From positions 25,203,918 through 25,267,917 of the forward strand of contig CM037833.1 of assembly GCA_021234535.1 (NCBI GenBank): a stretch of DNA of 64,000 bases, read 5' to 3'. The stretch's first letter is position 1. Every line of letters starts with the position of its first letter. The notes beneath the pieces were generated by a model, which saw nothing but the letters and a program-made list of their open reading frames with translations, had not been told where the DNA came from and searched no databases. Below are positions 14,001 to 29,000 of this stretch, one piece after another. A program made the translations under genes and the position numbers. This DNA is from Stichopus chloronotus (Eukaryota; Echinodermata; Holothuroidea; Aspidochirotida; Stichopodidae).

Positions 14001-17000
14001 ATTTTATTCAGACACTACTAAATAGTCCGACTACCCTACATACAGTACTAGCAAAATTTGGTTGTTCTGACATTAAGTCATCTCGGATGCCAGGAATGTA
14101 CTGTACTGCTATGTTTTATTGAGCCAAAGTACATACATGTGCACTATCACAGGTCTGAAGTACACAAAACCCAAATAGATCTGTCTGCATGCTAATCCTG
14201 ATGTGCTATGTCATACCTCTTATCACATTAATGTGAATTCAAATGCATCAAGGTATTCTTCTTTATCTTTGACCAAGGCTGTGTCACATTGTCTGTCTGG
14301 GGTTTTTTTGTTGTTGTCCAGTATCCGTTCTCTTCATGTACATGTAATCTGAAACTTTGCCATATTCACTGCCAGTACTAGTATTCATTGTGTTTAGTCC
14401 CCTGACCAAGGTTATCGTTAATTAATGGCAGACATTACAGTAGCCATGTACAGTATGTTCAGTTTCACAGTATCCATGGTGATACAGTACATGATTATAA
14501 TCGACATGTTTGATTACTTCGAAAATTTAGACTCTTTGATCATTGTAAAGTGTCAAATTATGAATATTAAAATGATCAGCAACAGGTGATTGAAACAATG
14601 CCAGACCGTCTCTTAATACACCTCACGTACTGTATTGCGGTGAAACTGATAATCAGGAAATGTTTTTGTGATGCTCTCAATATCTCACACCACTTCACAG
14701 AATGAAAGGTAACAAAAGGTGAATCGCAAAACGGTTAAATTAGTGAATGCGAACATGGGATACAGTATATTTCAATGGGTATGTCATGATACTGTGGCTG
14801 CTGTTGCACAGCGATACTATTTCAATATATGTGTATGTACAGATTTTCATTCATCAGTAATCACACATGCAGTAGCCTTAAAGTCAGGTACACACATTAA
14901 GTCCTTACGAAAGTGAAACGAGGCTGGTCTATAGCATAGAGGGTGCCATGCAAGAACCGTATTGGAGGTGCAGTAGCTTGGTGCTAAGTTAATGCATGCA
15001 TTAGTGATAAGCAAGTATAGTCATTGTGAGAATGACTTTAATATACCTAGGTACTGTAGGATATTTATCTGTACAGTGTAGTTTCTGTAATTTCGTAGGT
15101 TGACATATTTAGGCCTTGATAGTATTGGGTATAATAATTTTCTCATCGCTGAGTGTGTGAACTATTATTTGAGACTTGAGATCAACTAAACAGGCGTCTC
15201 ACAGTTACAGATCGTCTCACCATTTCCAGCATTCGGCAGGCAGGACAAAAGACAAATTTGTCGAAGACTATTTCCTACCTCATAGCAAACTTTCATAAGT
15301 GAGAAGGAAATTACCAACACTGTATTTAAGGTTTAGCAACGATCTCTTGAAAAGTCTCAATAGTTTGTCATACAGTAATTACTCATCATAGTGGAGAAAA
15401 GACAAGATGGAATCATGGAAGTACCGTAACAGGCGGGACTTTTATTTAACACAAAAGTTGACACATTTTGTTCAAAGAGAAATTCTGGGCAAGGAACCTG
15501 TCATCTGACATATTTAAGTCATTTCAAACCATTTTTCGCTTTCTTCACCCTTTGAAATGAACCTGTCGTAGGCAACACGATATGTGTTCCAGCCCAACAG
15601 AGTTTCTAACACTATGCATACTGTAGATACGAAGGGTGTGGCCAATATTATGTAATTGACCGTGATCTCTGTGATTTGTGACTTGGTCGATGCCCTACTG
15701 CGAATCGCTACAACTAACCGATTGTCCTAGATAATGAGTAATTAGATGATTTATTGCCTTGTCTTTGGAAAGGATTATTTTTTAATCCTTCATACTGTAC
15801 TTAGTAAAGATGATACATGTATTCCTTACCTTTGAGCTATTGTTCTCAGAGGTCCTAAGCTGCGTAGTGTGGTCTCATGATGAGGACTTCCTTTTCTCAT
15901 GTGTTTAATTGACCCATTCAGTCTCATGGCAGCCACCATTGTGTTCTGTACTAGTTACTTATGGCAACCAGGTTGGTCGCCATGAATCATAGCTGGGCGC
16001 CAACTATCTCACAAGTCACAGACATCACGGTCAATTACATCGTAATTGATGCTCCCTTGGTATACAGTACGTGCATAGTGTCAGTAACTCAGGCAAGAGG
16101 TTTAGAAATTTATCCTACATGACACGAACAGAAATCCTACATACTTTCATGGATTTGTTTGAAACTTGCACACATTGTTTCTTGGGTGACGGACCATTTG
16201 GGGTGTTCAGAAATTTTGCGCCCAAGGTCCCATGTGGGCCCTCTGGCCCATTCAATGAAATTCTGCAAAATGCTTTACCTCCCACAGATTCACTTGTACA
16301 ATGTTGATGGTTTGTCATAATGATACTCCATTAGTGGTGCATTCATCGTGTTCAGGAATTTGGGGTCCAAGGTTCCATGTGGTCCCTTTGGCTCATTTTA
16401 TGAAATTCTGCAAAATGCTTCTCCTTCTAAAGGTTCTCTTGTACCATGTTTACCAGAACTGAGTTGCTTAAAAATGGCATATTTTCTGTGAGTTGTTTTC
16501 AAGTTTGTTATTAAAATACACCACAGCGTGTTTTAAATTTAACATTTGCTCACTGTGAATGTGGGTCGACTGCTATTAGTTAAACCAATTTAACCAAAAT
16601 GAGGAAATATTGCTAATCAATTTGTTCACACTATGTTGTCCCCTGCCCACACACAAAATTTTCTGTGTGGATAGTATATGTTACAGTGGTTCACTGTGTC
16701 GATCAAGTAATGAGAGAGACACGCCTCCCAGTGCATATGCTAGCACAGCTTCATGTTTTATATTCTGTACTAGAACAATTTACTGTATGGTTCACTGCAG
16801 TAGGTTCATGGATTGGGGATGGACATACCAGTAAGGCATATATTCAGAATAACTTATTTCAATACGTTTTGGTACATTTCGAGAATAATTTACACCCAGA
16901 CCTGTGAGAATTGTCTGATTTTATGTTTAAATGTACAGTAAACTGGTGCTGACTGAACATGATTTTGTAGTGAAACCAAGGTGATGGTGAATTTTGTGAG

Positions 17001-20000
17001 TAGCATCTTAGAGTGGTTGCAGTCCAACGTACTTTGAACATTAATGTGTGTACAATTACCTACGCTGCACACACGAAAATCCACATACCGGCATGCATGG
17101 CTGGGTACATTGCTGCAGATACAGTACATACATACCAAGGACTTACGTAAAGGGTTTTCTGTCATTACTGTATACATGCAGGTACTGTACTGTTTCTCCA
17201 ACCTACAAGTTAGATGTTGTGTGATATACTGTATGGAAATGATATTTTGGAATATTGGCTGTTTTTATCATTAAAAATGTTGAAACCAGTCACAAATTCC
17301 ATCAAAATCCTTCTATATATAATAATAATAATATATAATATTGTCTATTTTGCAGGCAAATATTTGTCTTGCTCTTGCAACATGAATAAGCATTAGCTAA
17401 GTATGCAAATTTATGATATTAAGAGATGGACTGTCTAGACTGTGTTTACTCAACCTTAATTTCAAGGACAAGTCAGGATTTTATATGCCCAGAGGGCTTT
17501 GTTTTGGAAGCATGTATTTGCTTCTTAAGAAATATCGGTATCACTTACAAAATGTAGAATTTGCAATTTTCGTAAACAAACTTTGAATAGTCATATCTCG
17601 AAACGGTAGCCGATCGGAACACAATTCCATCAGAATTCATAGTTTGATTTTTACTGATGTCCAGTCAATGTTTCTCTCTTTCGTGGTTGTGTATTCTACC
17701 GTGTTTTTCTGTCACCGTGAAGGTGCACTTCCATGCCCTCACAATGTACCAAAAAAACTAAAGTCTGCACGCTGAATTGATCTTGTCAAGGTTCCCAGAC
17801 AACCTCTATGGTAGAATCAACAAGCAGACAAATCCAGGACTCCATCCATGGTCACCTCATAGGTAGACCATATAGGCTGAGTACATTATGTAATCGAAGG
17901 CCAGTCCGTTTAGCCTCTCAGGCTGATTGGCTGGTGCACCTGGCTAATTGGAGTTTCTTGGAAGGGCACCTTAGAGTGTTACAGTAGCAGAAAACACTGA
18001 CTGTGTGCTGCTGATACAGTAGCCTCTCAATGGACTCTTGTTTCAAGCAACTTACTGTATTTGGCCATGTGCTCGTCAGGTACAGATGTGTGTACCCATG
18101 TGCAGTGAATAATTCACGCTTTAACCTTCCCACTGAAGGACAATTACTGCACAGTGTGTATCGCCACGACAAGGGCAGTTCTAGTGTTGCATACGGCATG
18201 ATTGTCCCCGATCTTTTTCGCAGAACTGATGGGCACAGTGTAGACCACATGAGTCGTCACAGAGCTAGGCTTCTTGTCACCATTAAATGCTTTGTCATCA
18301 TTATCAGTATGATTGGTAACAAAGCAATACTTGTAATGTGCCTTGAAGTGTTGATGGTGCTTTCTGAATGTCACGGAGGGGTGTCAGTAACTTTTGGTCG
18401 CAAATTATGAATTTAACCTATGATATCTGCACGTTGCCACATATTGTATTATAATTTAGGCCCAGTATGACCTGAACGGTATTCCAATGGCAAAGGTGCC
18501 ATAAAGCACCCTTTCCTGCTTTGTTGTGCTTGCCAACCAGGCTACAAGAAGGCCCATACAGTTATGGGGACTGTACTGGACAGTATAGCCAGTATGTACT
18601 TGTACATGTGAATGTTCCCACTTTTTTTCTTTTCTTTTTTTTTTGGGGGGGTAGGAGTGGTGTTTAGTCTCCTGGAGTCTAAAATAAAATGCTTCAAGGG
18701 AAATAGGGCATTTGTTTTACAGAAAACATCCATATTTTTAAAACCAATGTTTGTGGATGCAGAAAGATAGATTATTCAAAATAAGGAAGGACAGTAGTCT
18801 TTTTTCAAGAAATACTGTTAAGTTTCTCACAGATAGAAACTCAGTTATTTGTTGCTCAACTCTAATTTGTTCACCCAAACTTTTCAAAATTCAAATGATG
18901 CATCTTCCATTACTCATCACATGCATAATGTTCTGGGGAGATGAAGCTTTGGCAGACGTTTATTGTTGATACTGAATGGTTTAATTATGACTAAAGCTAT
19001 TCCTTTAGTAAGTCATGTTGGTGTAATTCTAAAGGCACTATATCCCTTTAAGCTGTTTTAAATTTGGGTACAGTACTGTATGACTACTGTACAGTGGCAG
19101 TGCAGCTACTGTACTGTAGTACGTGTTTTTAATGGTACTGTTTAGTGAAACACAGCTTTGTCAGTTACTGTCCATATTAAAGTGGAAGCATAGCCTTCCA
19201 AGCAGAGGACACTGGTTCACAGAATGCATGCATTACACAGTAAGCTAAGTGCATAAAAAGGGGAAAATTTTATCAATTAATAAAAGAACAAAAGTTTGTG
19301 TACTGTAACTTATGCATGCATACATCTATACTGTACTGTACATACTGTACATGGCTAGTGTGTTCACTCCTGGAATATTTACCACTTGCAGACATTAGCC
19401 AGCACTGTACGTGTTTACTGTTCACATACAGTGAAACCTTGGGGCATCAGTTCTAAATGCCTTTAGTTTCAACCAATGTGGTTTGCATTCTTGGCAAGCT
19501 TTCTGACAAGTTTCCTGATCGCCTACAGTAGCTGTTCAACTTTTTGTGAACTTTCAAGTTGTGAATAACTGCCAAATTGTGCTAGTGGTTCCTGTACTCA
19601 TGGAAAAGAAACAGTTATGGTCCACCACCTTCTCCCAAGAAAAATTCCCTGCTCCACCCCCCTCCCAAAAATAATCAATCAATCAGTTAATCAATGAATC
19701 AATCAATAAACAGAAAGAAATAAACAGTGAACAGAAGGAAAAGGAAAAGAACTGTTTGAATGTACTCAACTTTCATTCAGTGGTAGTAATTGTGCACTGT
19801 TAAATGCTTTAATGAGATTTGTAGAACTTTTTGAACTTATACTTGAGGTGAAAGGCCATGTACAGTGGTATGTATTTTGTAGTGCACTACTACTGTGCTT
19901 ACTACTGTAGTGTACTGCACTGCCGTCTTGTCGTTGATTGAATGCCAGATTCTTTTGTTGGGCATTGTAGGGCTCATAACACCTTTCCTGTGCAGAATGT

Positions 20001-23000
20001 AAATATTCATGTTCGACCTTTTATAATACTGTAGCACCATGTGCGAGCTATGGCCATCTTCAAACCAAAATCTACTGTAGAAAGGCAAATGCTGCAACTA
20101 CAAGAACGATTTGTGGAGTTGAAGTGAATGATGAAAGAGCACTGCGGAAAAATTTTCAGAAAACGCCATGAAGTGTGGTGCGGCTTTTTACCCCCTGAGG
20201 TGATAAACCTGGAGTAACAATTGTTGCTTCCAAATCAGTGCACAAATCACCGCCATTGTGTTTAATGTGGTTTCTCAGTATCATGTACTGCTTCACTGCT
20301 TCTCAGTGGGTACAAGATGGCATCCTTAATTGCACAGAATCATGTACTACTTGAATGTGAATGGCTTCATTACACTTGATTGGGCGAGTTGTGCTGTGCT
20401 TCTCCCTCTCGCATTTCATTCCAGTGGTGAAAACGGAGCACCAGTTTTGACAAGTGTGCAACGTGTACTACTGTAGGTTACTGTAACTCTAAGCACTCAC
20501 TGCACACCGCAATTCTGCGTATCTGCAGGCAGATGCAGTTCTACAGTTACGCCTCGGTCACACTGTGTAGCAAATCGCGCACTGCGACTGCTTGCAACTG
20601 GGTCATTGTGAAAGTGTTTGCTACATCTCCGCAAGCACTGCGTCGAGTTGCACTGAGTTTGCGACTAGTTGCATGGGCTGCAGACGAGTCACTAGTTCCT
20701 TCATTTGCTCCGGTGCGCACCGGAGCACATGAAGCAACTGCTTGCAACTAGAAATACCTTGCAACTGGTTGCAGTCTGTTCGCCGATGTGCCGCAACAAT
20801 GCTTATCGCAGAACATTCCCAACACGATCTGCATTGCCTGCCATTTGCAATTACGTGAGTTACTGTACAGTCGCAGACACGTTTTTTTCGTAGTGTGACC
20901 GAGTCATTAATGCCTAGAGTTAGTGGTCATTTAGTGTTGGAAAATGAAGGACTCTTCAACTGGAAGAAGAGAACAGGTGCATTACTTTACATACAGGACA
21001 GAGCAGCATGTGTACATTTATAAAGTGAAAGGTTACAATTGGAATTTAAACTATCTGCTAGAATACCTTAAGCATACTTGCAAACTATGTCAGTGGGTGT
21101 ATACATGTGTGGACTGTGATTCCTGAACCATAAATGCAACTTAAAAGTGAAATTCTGTCCTTACAGTAGGCAGAAGTGAAAGTATTATATTGAAGGTCGA
21201 AAACATTCAGAAAAATAGTTGAAATATGTAATTGTAACAAAAATACTTTCATTTCTGAAATTGCACATGATAAATGTAGGCCTATATGTTCAGCAGCAAA
21301 TTGGTACTGTCCTACCATGCTGACAGTGTTTTGAAAAGGCTGTAGATCCATGTTACAATTGAATACCAAACTTAACTTAAAAAAAAGAAAAAGAAAAAGG
21401 CATCAAAATTGAAAGTAAATTTGTAAGTGTACATGTCTAGCTGCATGTATGTTGGTACTGAGAGATTTTTGAAGGGTCTTGTGCAATGTCTTAGAACTGT
21501 TTAAATGCATGTACGGTAGCAGGGAGGGGAACTGTGGGAATAAGAACTTTGGGAGTAAGCACTAACTCATGGATGGGTAACCTTTGTTATTGCACAAGGC
21601 AGATATGAGGAATGAAAAATTGTGCGGGCAGCGCTTGACCAAACGACCGGCTGCCGATTTCAAACCTTCAATTCTGAGGACTTTCAAGCAGTATAAATCT
21701 TTATTCACAAAATCTTAATTGTAATATAGGCCTAGTATTGTTGATAAGAAATGGAAAAGGTAATGCGGAGACATGAGCCTACTGTACCTTTCAGCATCCA
21801 ATAATATGTCTAGCACTGACATTTTTTTTTTCTTGAGAAGTCTTGCAGGCTGCAAAACAATGATTGGAAGGCTGCCTGGGGACTGTTCACACCCCTGGTG
21901 TGCTATAACTCCATGCTTGATGTAGGCAGACCAGCGTGAGAGATTAGAAGTAGTGTCCAATTGTCGCTGAGGGCGGGAGAGGCGGGAGGGTGAACAGTTC
22001 TTTGGCCTGAATAGTACACCTAGCCATGGACTTTATTCATTTCCAAGATTATATTTAACTGCTATACCCTGACTTGAGAATTGCCTGAACATTGTATAGT
22101 ACAGTATTTTTCTACGCTGCAGTCACCTGTATGCAGTATTCCAGCGTCTGTGCAAAGGGGACAGAACTCAAGGCTTGGTGACTATATGATTTGCTAATAT
22201 GTCAAAAAGAGCATGGACACCTGTGGAAGCAGCGTTTACTGTACAGTATTTGTGTTGGTAAACTTTGTTTCTTGAGCTCCCCCGTAGAAGCTGAATCCAT
22301 CCTGTAGGGCACGAGCAGGTGAAAGTCTAATTATATCTGGAAGAAACGTTGGTGTCCCTGTGACAGGATATATGTATGTTGCTGAATGAATGTGGCACAT
22401 TGCCCTGCTTGCAGTGTGTTTTCGTGCATGATTCATCCATGGATCTTTTTTTCCGGAACCCCATTCCTATGTAGCCCTCCCCGGCCCAGACAGCAGGATT
22501 CATATGTAAAGGACGTTGTACAAACCCTGTATGATTCATATGACAGGAACATGTGAATCCTCTTGCTTTAATGCAGGGCTGGTGCCTTCCGGGAGGGACC
22601 TGGGAATGGTAGGTAGCCCCTAGCTTGACAGGATGGTACCCATAGCAACCTTGAGCTTGTATTACTAACCTGACCCAGAAAACCTTTGGTTCAGTTTGTG
22701 TGTATATACATGATCAGTACATGAGTGTGTCTGTGCTTTGGATAAATACTGCACTGTGCGTCAAGAGAGCTCTCTCTTTGTTTTGAAGTTTTCCACAGAC
22801 CTGCCAAAAGCAGACATACCGCATGCTGTGATATTTCTGGAAGAACAGATTCTCTGCAAATGTTTGTCTCCCAGAATTGTAGTTGAAGAAGGTCCAAAGT
22901 GTGTTTGGAAAGAGATCAGTCATTGAAGTAGGACTATGGGACATTTAAATTCTGTTTTTAAGTTCACCATGCTCGTTCATGTGCAGTACTGTATGTAGGA

Positions 23001-26000
23001 TACTGCAGTACTGTATGTAGGATACTGCAGTACTGTATGTAGGATACTGCAGTACTGTATGTAGGATACTGCAGTACTGTATGTAGGATACTGCAGTACT
23101 GTATGTAGCTCCGATGATGTTGCAGGCTCTGGCTGGCTCTTCGCAACAATGTCAAGCCAATTGTTGCTAATTACTCTGTACCACATCCTAATTATACCAA
23201 CAACTTAAAGTGGATGTTGTTTTAAAACACATTACAGTACTAATTGTTTCGATATCATTCATTCCGATCATGCAATCTGATTTTCGTTGAATGATACACA
23301 ATATATGGCAAAGGCTATGGATTCACTGGGCTACCATCATTGCTTTAATTGCAAACAATACATACCCCTATCTGTTGTAGCAGGACGTCATCACCTACAA
23401 AGTCCAGATGTACATACATAGTGGCAGTGTTCTCCAGTTTGTCCAAAGACTGGGCAGGTGGGTTGAGTTGAGGGTGATATTGTTATATTACGATGCAAAA
23501 TTGGGACACATAACTCTGATTTCATGCTCCAATTGAAATTGCCAATTTTCAATTTTTTGCTGATGTCAAGCACAGCTTTTATAGGGAGTAGGACTTTGTT
23601 TCAGGAGGGGGCAGTCACTTTTCAGGTGTGACATTTTTCTTTTGGGAGGGGGCAAGTCCCTTAGACCCCCCATGGAGAATGCTGGGGGGCAGGAATCAAT
23701 ACCTGGAGTATACATGTCCACAAATTCTAGTCACTGAAGCAAAGGATAGGCCTGCATACTGCCATGTAGGATATTCAACATTGAAGACAAGGCTTCAGAG
23801 GCAACATTTCCAGTGTTTGTTCTGAATTACTTGTTGGTCAAGTAAAAACAACTTTTGTATGTTAAAAAAAATACATATTGAGGAAGTCCACAAGGGGTGT
23901 TTTAGTCAGAATTGTTTCTTGATGTATTTGCTGTTCAACCCTCAAGTAGGGTCTCCATGCAATTTCAGCATTAATGGAGGACACTGTGCAAGTAGAGGGC
24001 AGTATGCCACAATGTTCTTCTGAGTACTAACTGTATGTGGCGTTTTCTATATCAGCTACAGGAATCTCGAGAAAGAACCCACAGTGTATGTGTGTGTCCC
24101 CACCATCTTCTTCACACTCTTCAATGACCCATCAACAATTGCTTAAAGTTCGAGTCCGCCCAGTTCTCCTGTACCGTACAACAGAAATTTGCAGTTTGCT
24201 TGTTACAAACTATAACTTGCATTTAATTTTATCATGTGGCTCCCAACTCTGGCAGCCCCCTGGCAAAAGTAACCCACAGTACCATGCAGTGAATATGTGT
24301 AAATTTATGGTGGCAGCTTTTTGAAGTTCTGTCGTAATCAGTCCGTTTGTATACCTTGTCTCATGCAAGATCAGCCTGGGTGGAAATTACTAATTTGGAC
24401 ACAGGATATATAGGCCCGGTGTACCCCCTTCTGTTTGAAATGTCATCACTTTTGACAGGTGGTACATAAACAGTACATTTGAACTGTATCTAACAGATCT
24501 GATACAAACCACCACCGTACACAGAGTGTACTGTCATACATCATTGTACCGCAGGGATATCTGCCGATTTTTAGTTCGCTTACATTGTACACCATACCGG
24601 TACCGGTGCATGCAGAGGACTGTGTGAAGGATGTTCGTGAAGGGCAGGAGAGATCTGCAAGTGGGCCAGGTTGCACATGCAACGCAGTCCAACCTGGTGC
24701 GCTCGGGAAGGAAAGTTTACGCAGTCGCTATTTGAAAAACGAACGTCAAAAGTTTCATCATTTCATCTTGCATCAGTGAATCAGTTGTTCATTTGAACTA
24801 CGTGAATTTATATTTTTGATGTGTGTCGCTGAAAGTAGAAATTTAAGAAAGGAAATTTAGATCTTTAATACCATGATGAGTAGTTGGTAAATTGTTTTGA
24901 CTTTGTAATTTGCTGACTTCTCAGAATATTCCTTTTACTACTGTACTGGGAATGTCTATGAGTTAGCTGTCACACTTTCCAACATGTCACCATAATCATT
25001 TCTCAGTTTATCAAAACAGATTGAACTTTGATACAGCAAGGTGGAATAAATACAAACTAAGTGTTAGTTTATTTTTTTTCGATGAACAGAACAGTGCACA
25101 GCTGGTATACTGAATGTTTGAAGTACACCCTGTACTTAGTGATTAGTTACATTATCCTGTAGTGCATATCATTGTGTGTCCACTTGCTTCTTGCCTGTAG
25201 TATGTTTAGTGTCTACAGCACATTAGGCCCATAGTAGCATCACCAAGTCCACCTACAGTATCTTTGAGGTTCATACCTTTTACTGCGACATTCAGAAAGT
25301 TTTGCACAGACTGTGTTTATTGCGAGGTGGGTGCACTTTCTGTGTAACAAGCACTTGGCATGCACATTCCTGGAAGTGCATGACAAGTACATGCAATAGC
25401 AGGTACTGTATATAGCATTGCGTGTCTTTACCATACATAGTTTCAATGATAATTTGTCATCTGTAAATTACAATTTTTAAACTTGTAAATATACCCAGTC
25501 ACAGTCTTCAGTGGATACATTTTTTTGGATGTGCGTCATAGAGATTCCAGTGGAAGTGACGAGGTCCATCCAAGCTTCTCTAAGGACTTGAAAACATAGC
25601 ACTTACTGTACACCATAGTCTCTGGTTTGAAATCTACACTTTATTTCTTTGACCCACATTTTTGCAAGTGTCAGAATATTGGATGTGGTATGTCAAAGTT
25701 TCATGATTCACCTTACAGTCATCAGCTTGATCATCAGGAAAGCTTTCGCCAGTGCTCAGAGCTACATGACAGATGAGCAACGTGGTGTACAGTGTAGTTC
25801 CTCGTGAGCAACTTTTACAGAGATCAAGTTTGACCCAACCGAAGTTTTGGACAGAATTATATGTCCTTGCAAGCACATGGAGCAAAGGATGTTATGTAAT
25901 ACAGGTTTGAGTCAGTTGTCTGTCAGTATCAGGCCTAGATGCTGCTGCTAATTACAGCCAGTAGCAATTGCACGTACTGTGCCCATGTGGAACCTTTTCG

Positions 26001-29000
26001 CTGTCGTTACTGATTGCAGTCAGAATCAGGGACTCCTGGAAACATAGTTTACCAGAATATGATCACAACTGCTCTGTTGCACTCTTAAAATTTGGAAGTT
26101 TGTTGACCCCAATGGAAGGTGAGTCTTAATACCTTAAGAAGTTATTTTTAGCATGCAAAAAGCGATGTGCAAGCAGAAACCTTTCCAGTAAAGTATGTTA
26201 ACTGTAGATCGATTCCCTGGAATGCTAGATCTAAGGAAAAGTGTGACTTTTAAGATGTTTTTTTTTAGCAGGTTCGTTTGTTGGAAACTGCTATTTTAAT
26301 GTACAGACACTTCTAAGTGTGACTTGTCTAAATGGAATTGAATTACTCTCCATAGTGAGCTACTGTACGTTCAGCAGAATTCATCGCTGGGCTTTGTTTG
26401 TTAAGAAATTTGACATCATTCACTGCCTGCCTGATGTGGCAACTTCTCCAATCTTGTTTGACCTTGTATAAGTTTATCAGAACTTTGCTAAATTTGCAGG
26501 TCTTTAGGAACATCATGAAATACAGTACAGTATGCGGTACACTGTGCAGTTGTTACTAAACACAGACTGCGGTGCTATCAAACTGAATTTTTGGGACTTG
26601 GCGGTCAGTGCTTAAACTGTTTTCAGCTTTGCTCCAATAAATGTTCAAAATATCCTTTAAGAAATTCATTTGGAAGCATTGCTGTATGGTGTTACAAAGA
26701 AATTCAATTTGCTGCCAACCATTTAAGATTTTGTTAAAATTGGATCAGTGTGGCCCTGTAGTGTTCTTCCAAATTACATTCAAATCGATGCCAGATTCTT
26801 CCTGCTTCCAGTTTTATGAATGGAGTTTGTAGAGTGTGTCAACTTTCCAAAATTTCTTTCCAAACAGAGGATTCACATCGCAGGCATATACTCACACATT
26901 GATTACGCTAATGCATAGTTAGACAAGCTCAGACACATTCTGAAAACTATTGCACTGCCCCCTCTATGCCCTAGCTGTGCCTCATTAGACTTTTGCTCTG
27001 CTACTCCACACGTGGTATCCTTAGAAGTTCCCGATTTCGCTTTGAGCGGGAGTTTAAAACCCTGAAAATAAAACCTTGAGTATTCTTGTATTTTCTCACA
27101 TTGTTTATTGTGGGTGCTCATTCAATTCCACCTTGCCTTTTTGAGCTTTTGGAGTCAGAATTTTGTTTAGCGTGTAAGGAGCCTAGAGTCCAGATAGCCA
27201 ATTGCGCCGTTACATGCATTAGTATCTATTTCACTACACTTCGTTGTTGCTCATTTGTTTACATAGTTATTCATTCGACGTTTTTGTTGTTTCTCTTGTT
27301 AAGAACAACTTTCACTCCTTGCTTTTTACGTGTTTTGCTTGCTTTGTTTCCCTGGTTCTGCTTAGCTTTATTCATGTATTTGTGCAGTTTTTCCCTTTAG
27401 GTCCGCTCCCTTTTGTAGTTTGTCTTAGCTTAAAGGTTTTGTTTTTATTTTTTGGCTTTGGCCCCTCCCTTTGGGTTCTTGGGCATGGACCTCCCCCCGG
27501 ATGCCAGATGTGTAGTCTGCAATCAGTTTCGCCCGTGGAGGCACTGGGACATGCACACAGTGTGCCCCATGTGCCGCTCTTGCATGGGATCTGATCTGTG
27601 TGAGCAGTGCATGGCGCAAATTACCCTGGCTCGTTGAGCTGAGATTTATTCTTGGCTCAATAGCTGGCAGGAATGCCTTGAGGGGTGGCAGGATGCTGTT
27701 CTAGATCCTTTCTTCATGGCTGGCTTTTTGGGGACCTCAGTTCCCCCTGGAGCGGCCAGTTCTGAGAAGTCCAAGACCCAATCCAAAGGGAAGAAAGACG
27801 TAGGAGTGCACAGGGGAGAGTGGGCACGGCCTCGTCAAATGGAACTCAGGGTTCCACCGCCTCGCAGGCCAAGGGTGCTTTGGTCTCCTTTGAGACTGCA
27901 GATCCTCATGCCCAGGGTACCGTGGCTTCCAGTTGCAGAGCCTGGTTCCATCCTCCAGGATGTTGAACTGGCTCCACGGAGGCTCAGCTCTCCCTAGTGG
28001 AAGTGACCGTTCCTCAGGACGGCCTGCCACAAGCGTCCAGAGGCTCGGAGTGTTCTGGGAGCTTGGTTGTCACGGCTCCAGCTGCTCAGAGCCAGGGGCC
28101 CTAGGGAACCCTTGGTGGGTCTCACTTGATCCGGCTTGGGCTCTGTTGCTGGTAGTCAGGACTCAGGACTCCTGCAATAGGATGCCTTTGACCCCCAATA
28201 TGGTTGGGGTTCCTCTCTGAGCTGGGAACGAGTGCGTGAGAGCCACCATCGCAAGTGAAATCGGCACCCCACTGGTTCCTTGTCTTGTCATCTGTTTTCA
28301 GTATTTTGATTCTCAGTATTCTGATTTGAGCAGCACGGAGCATCAGGACCAACTGGAACGATGGCACCGATTCCATAGCCCCGGGACCTTCTCGGATCCC
28401 TCTGATCCAGGTTGGATGACTCAGTTGGCTTCCCTTCTGAGTCCCCTGATCATGAGCGAGGTGGCCAAACAGACGGCCCATCTCAAACCTAGTGATAGGG
28501 TTCTCCTGCCTCCACCTATCGTAGATGCAGAGCCAGTGGCCTCAGGCACTTCTGCCGAGCCCCCTCCCAACTCTCTTGAACTCCTGGCTTCCAATGAGTT
28601 TGATGAGGTGTTTGAGGCAGAAGAGCCGGTAGTGGAGTCCGTGCCTGTCAAGATGCAGAAGTAGGAGGAGTCCCCTGGGGGGACTGACCTCCCTCCTGGG
28701 CTTCTAGCCGCAATTGTGGAAATTCTTATCGCCCAGCTGAGCTATGAGGCCCGGGTTCATATCAAGGCGGGGCCTTCCGGGCTCCGGCTGGTGGCCAGGA
28801 ACGAGCAAGTTTCTCGGGCTCACCAGAATTTCTGGTCAATGAGCACTGTCTCAAGCGACTGAAATCTCTAGCAGACAAGCCATCCAGGTCTGCCTTTCAG
28901 GCCACATAGAAAAAAGTGTGCGGGTGGCTGGGGGCCACTGGAAGGCCTTGTTCAATCCGCCCTGTTTTGGAAGAGATCTGTAACAAGGTGCGAACTGAGC

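Noticed and set aside
18030..18410. 126-codon plus-strand open frame, with a 110-codon frame on the opposite strand
   Set aside because: No recognisable domain, no splice or promoter context, ordinary composition, and overlapping frames on both strands. Length alone is compatible with chance in 64 kb.
22964..23186. Minus-strand open frames encoding repeated Tyr/Ile/Gln/Cys peptides
   Set aside because: They are direct translations of the perfect 22-bp tandem repeat, which is open in more than one frame.
27086..27594. Phe/Leu-rich open frames upstream of the gag remnant as membrane proteins
   Set aside because: They lie in the T-rich leader between the DIRS left terminus and gag. Hydrophobicity comes from T-rich codons.
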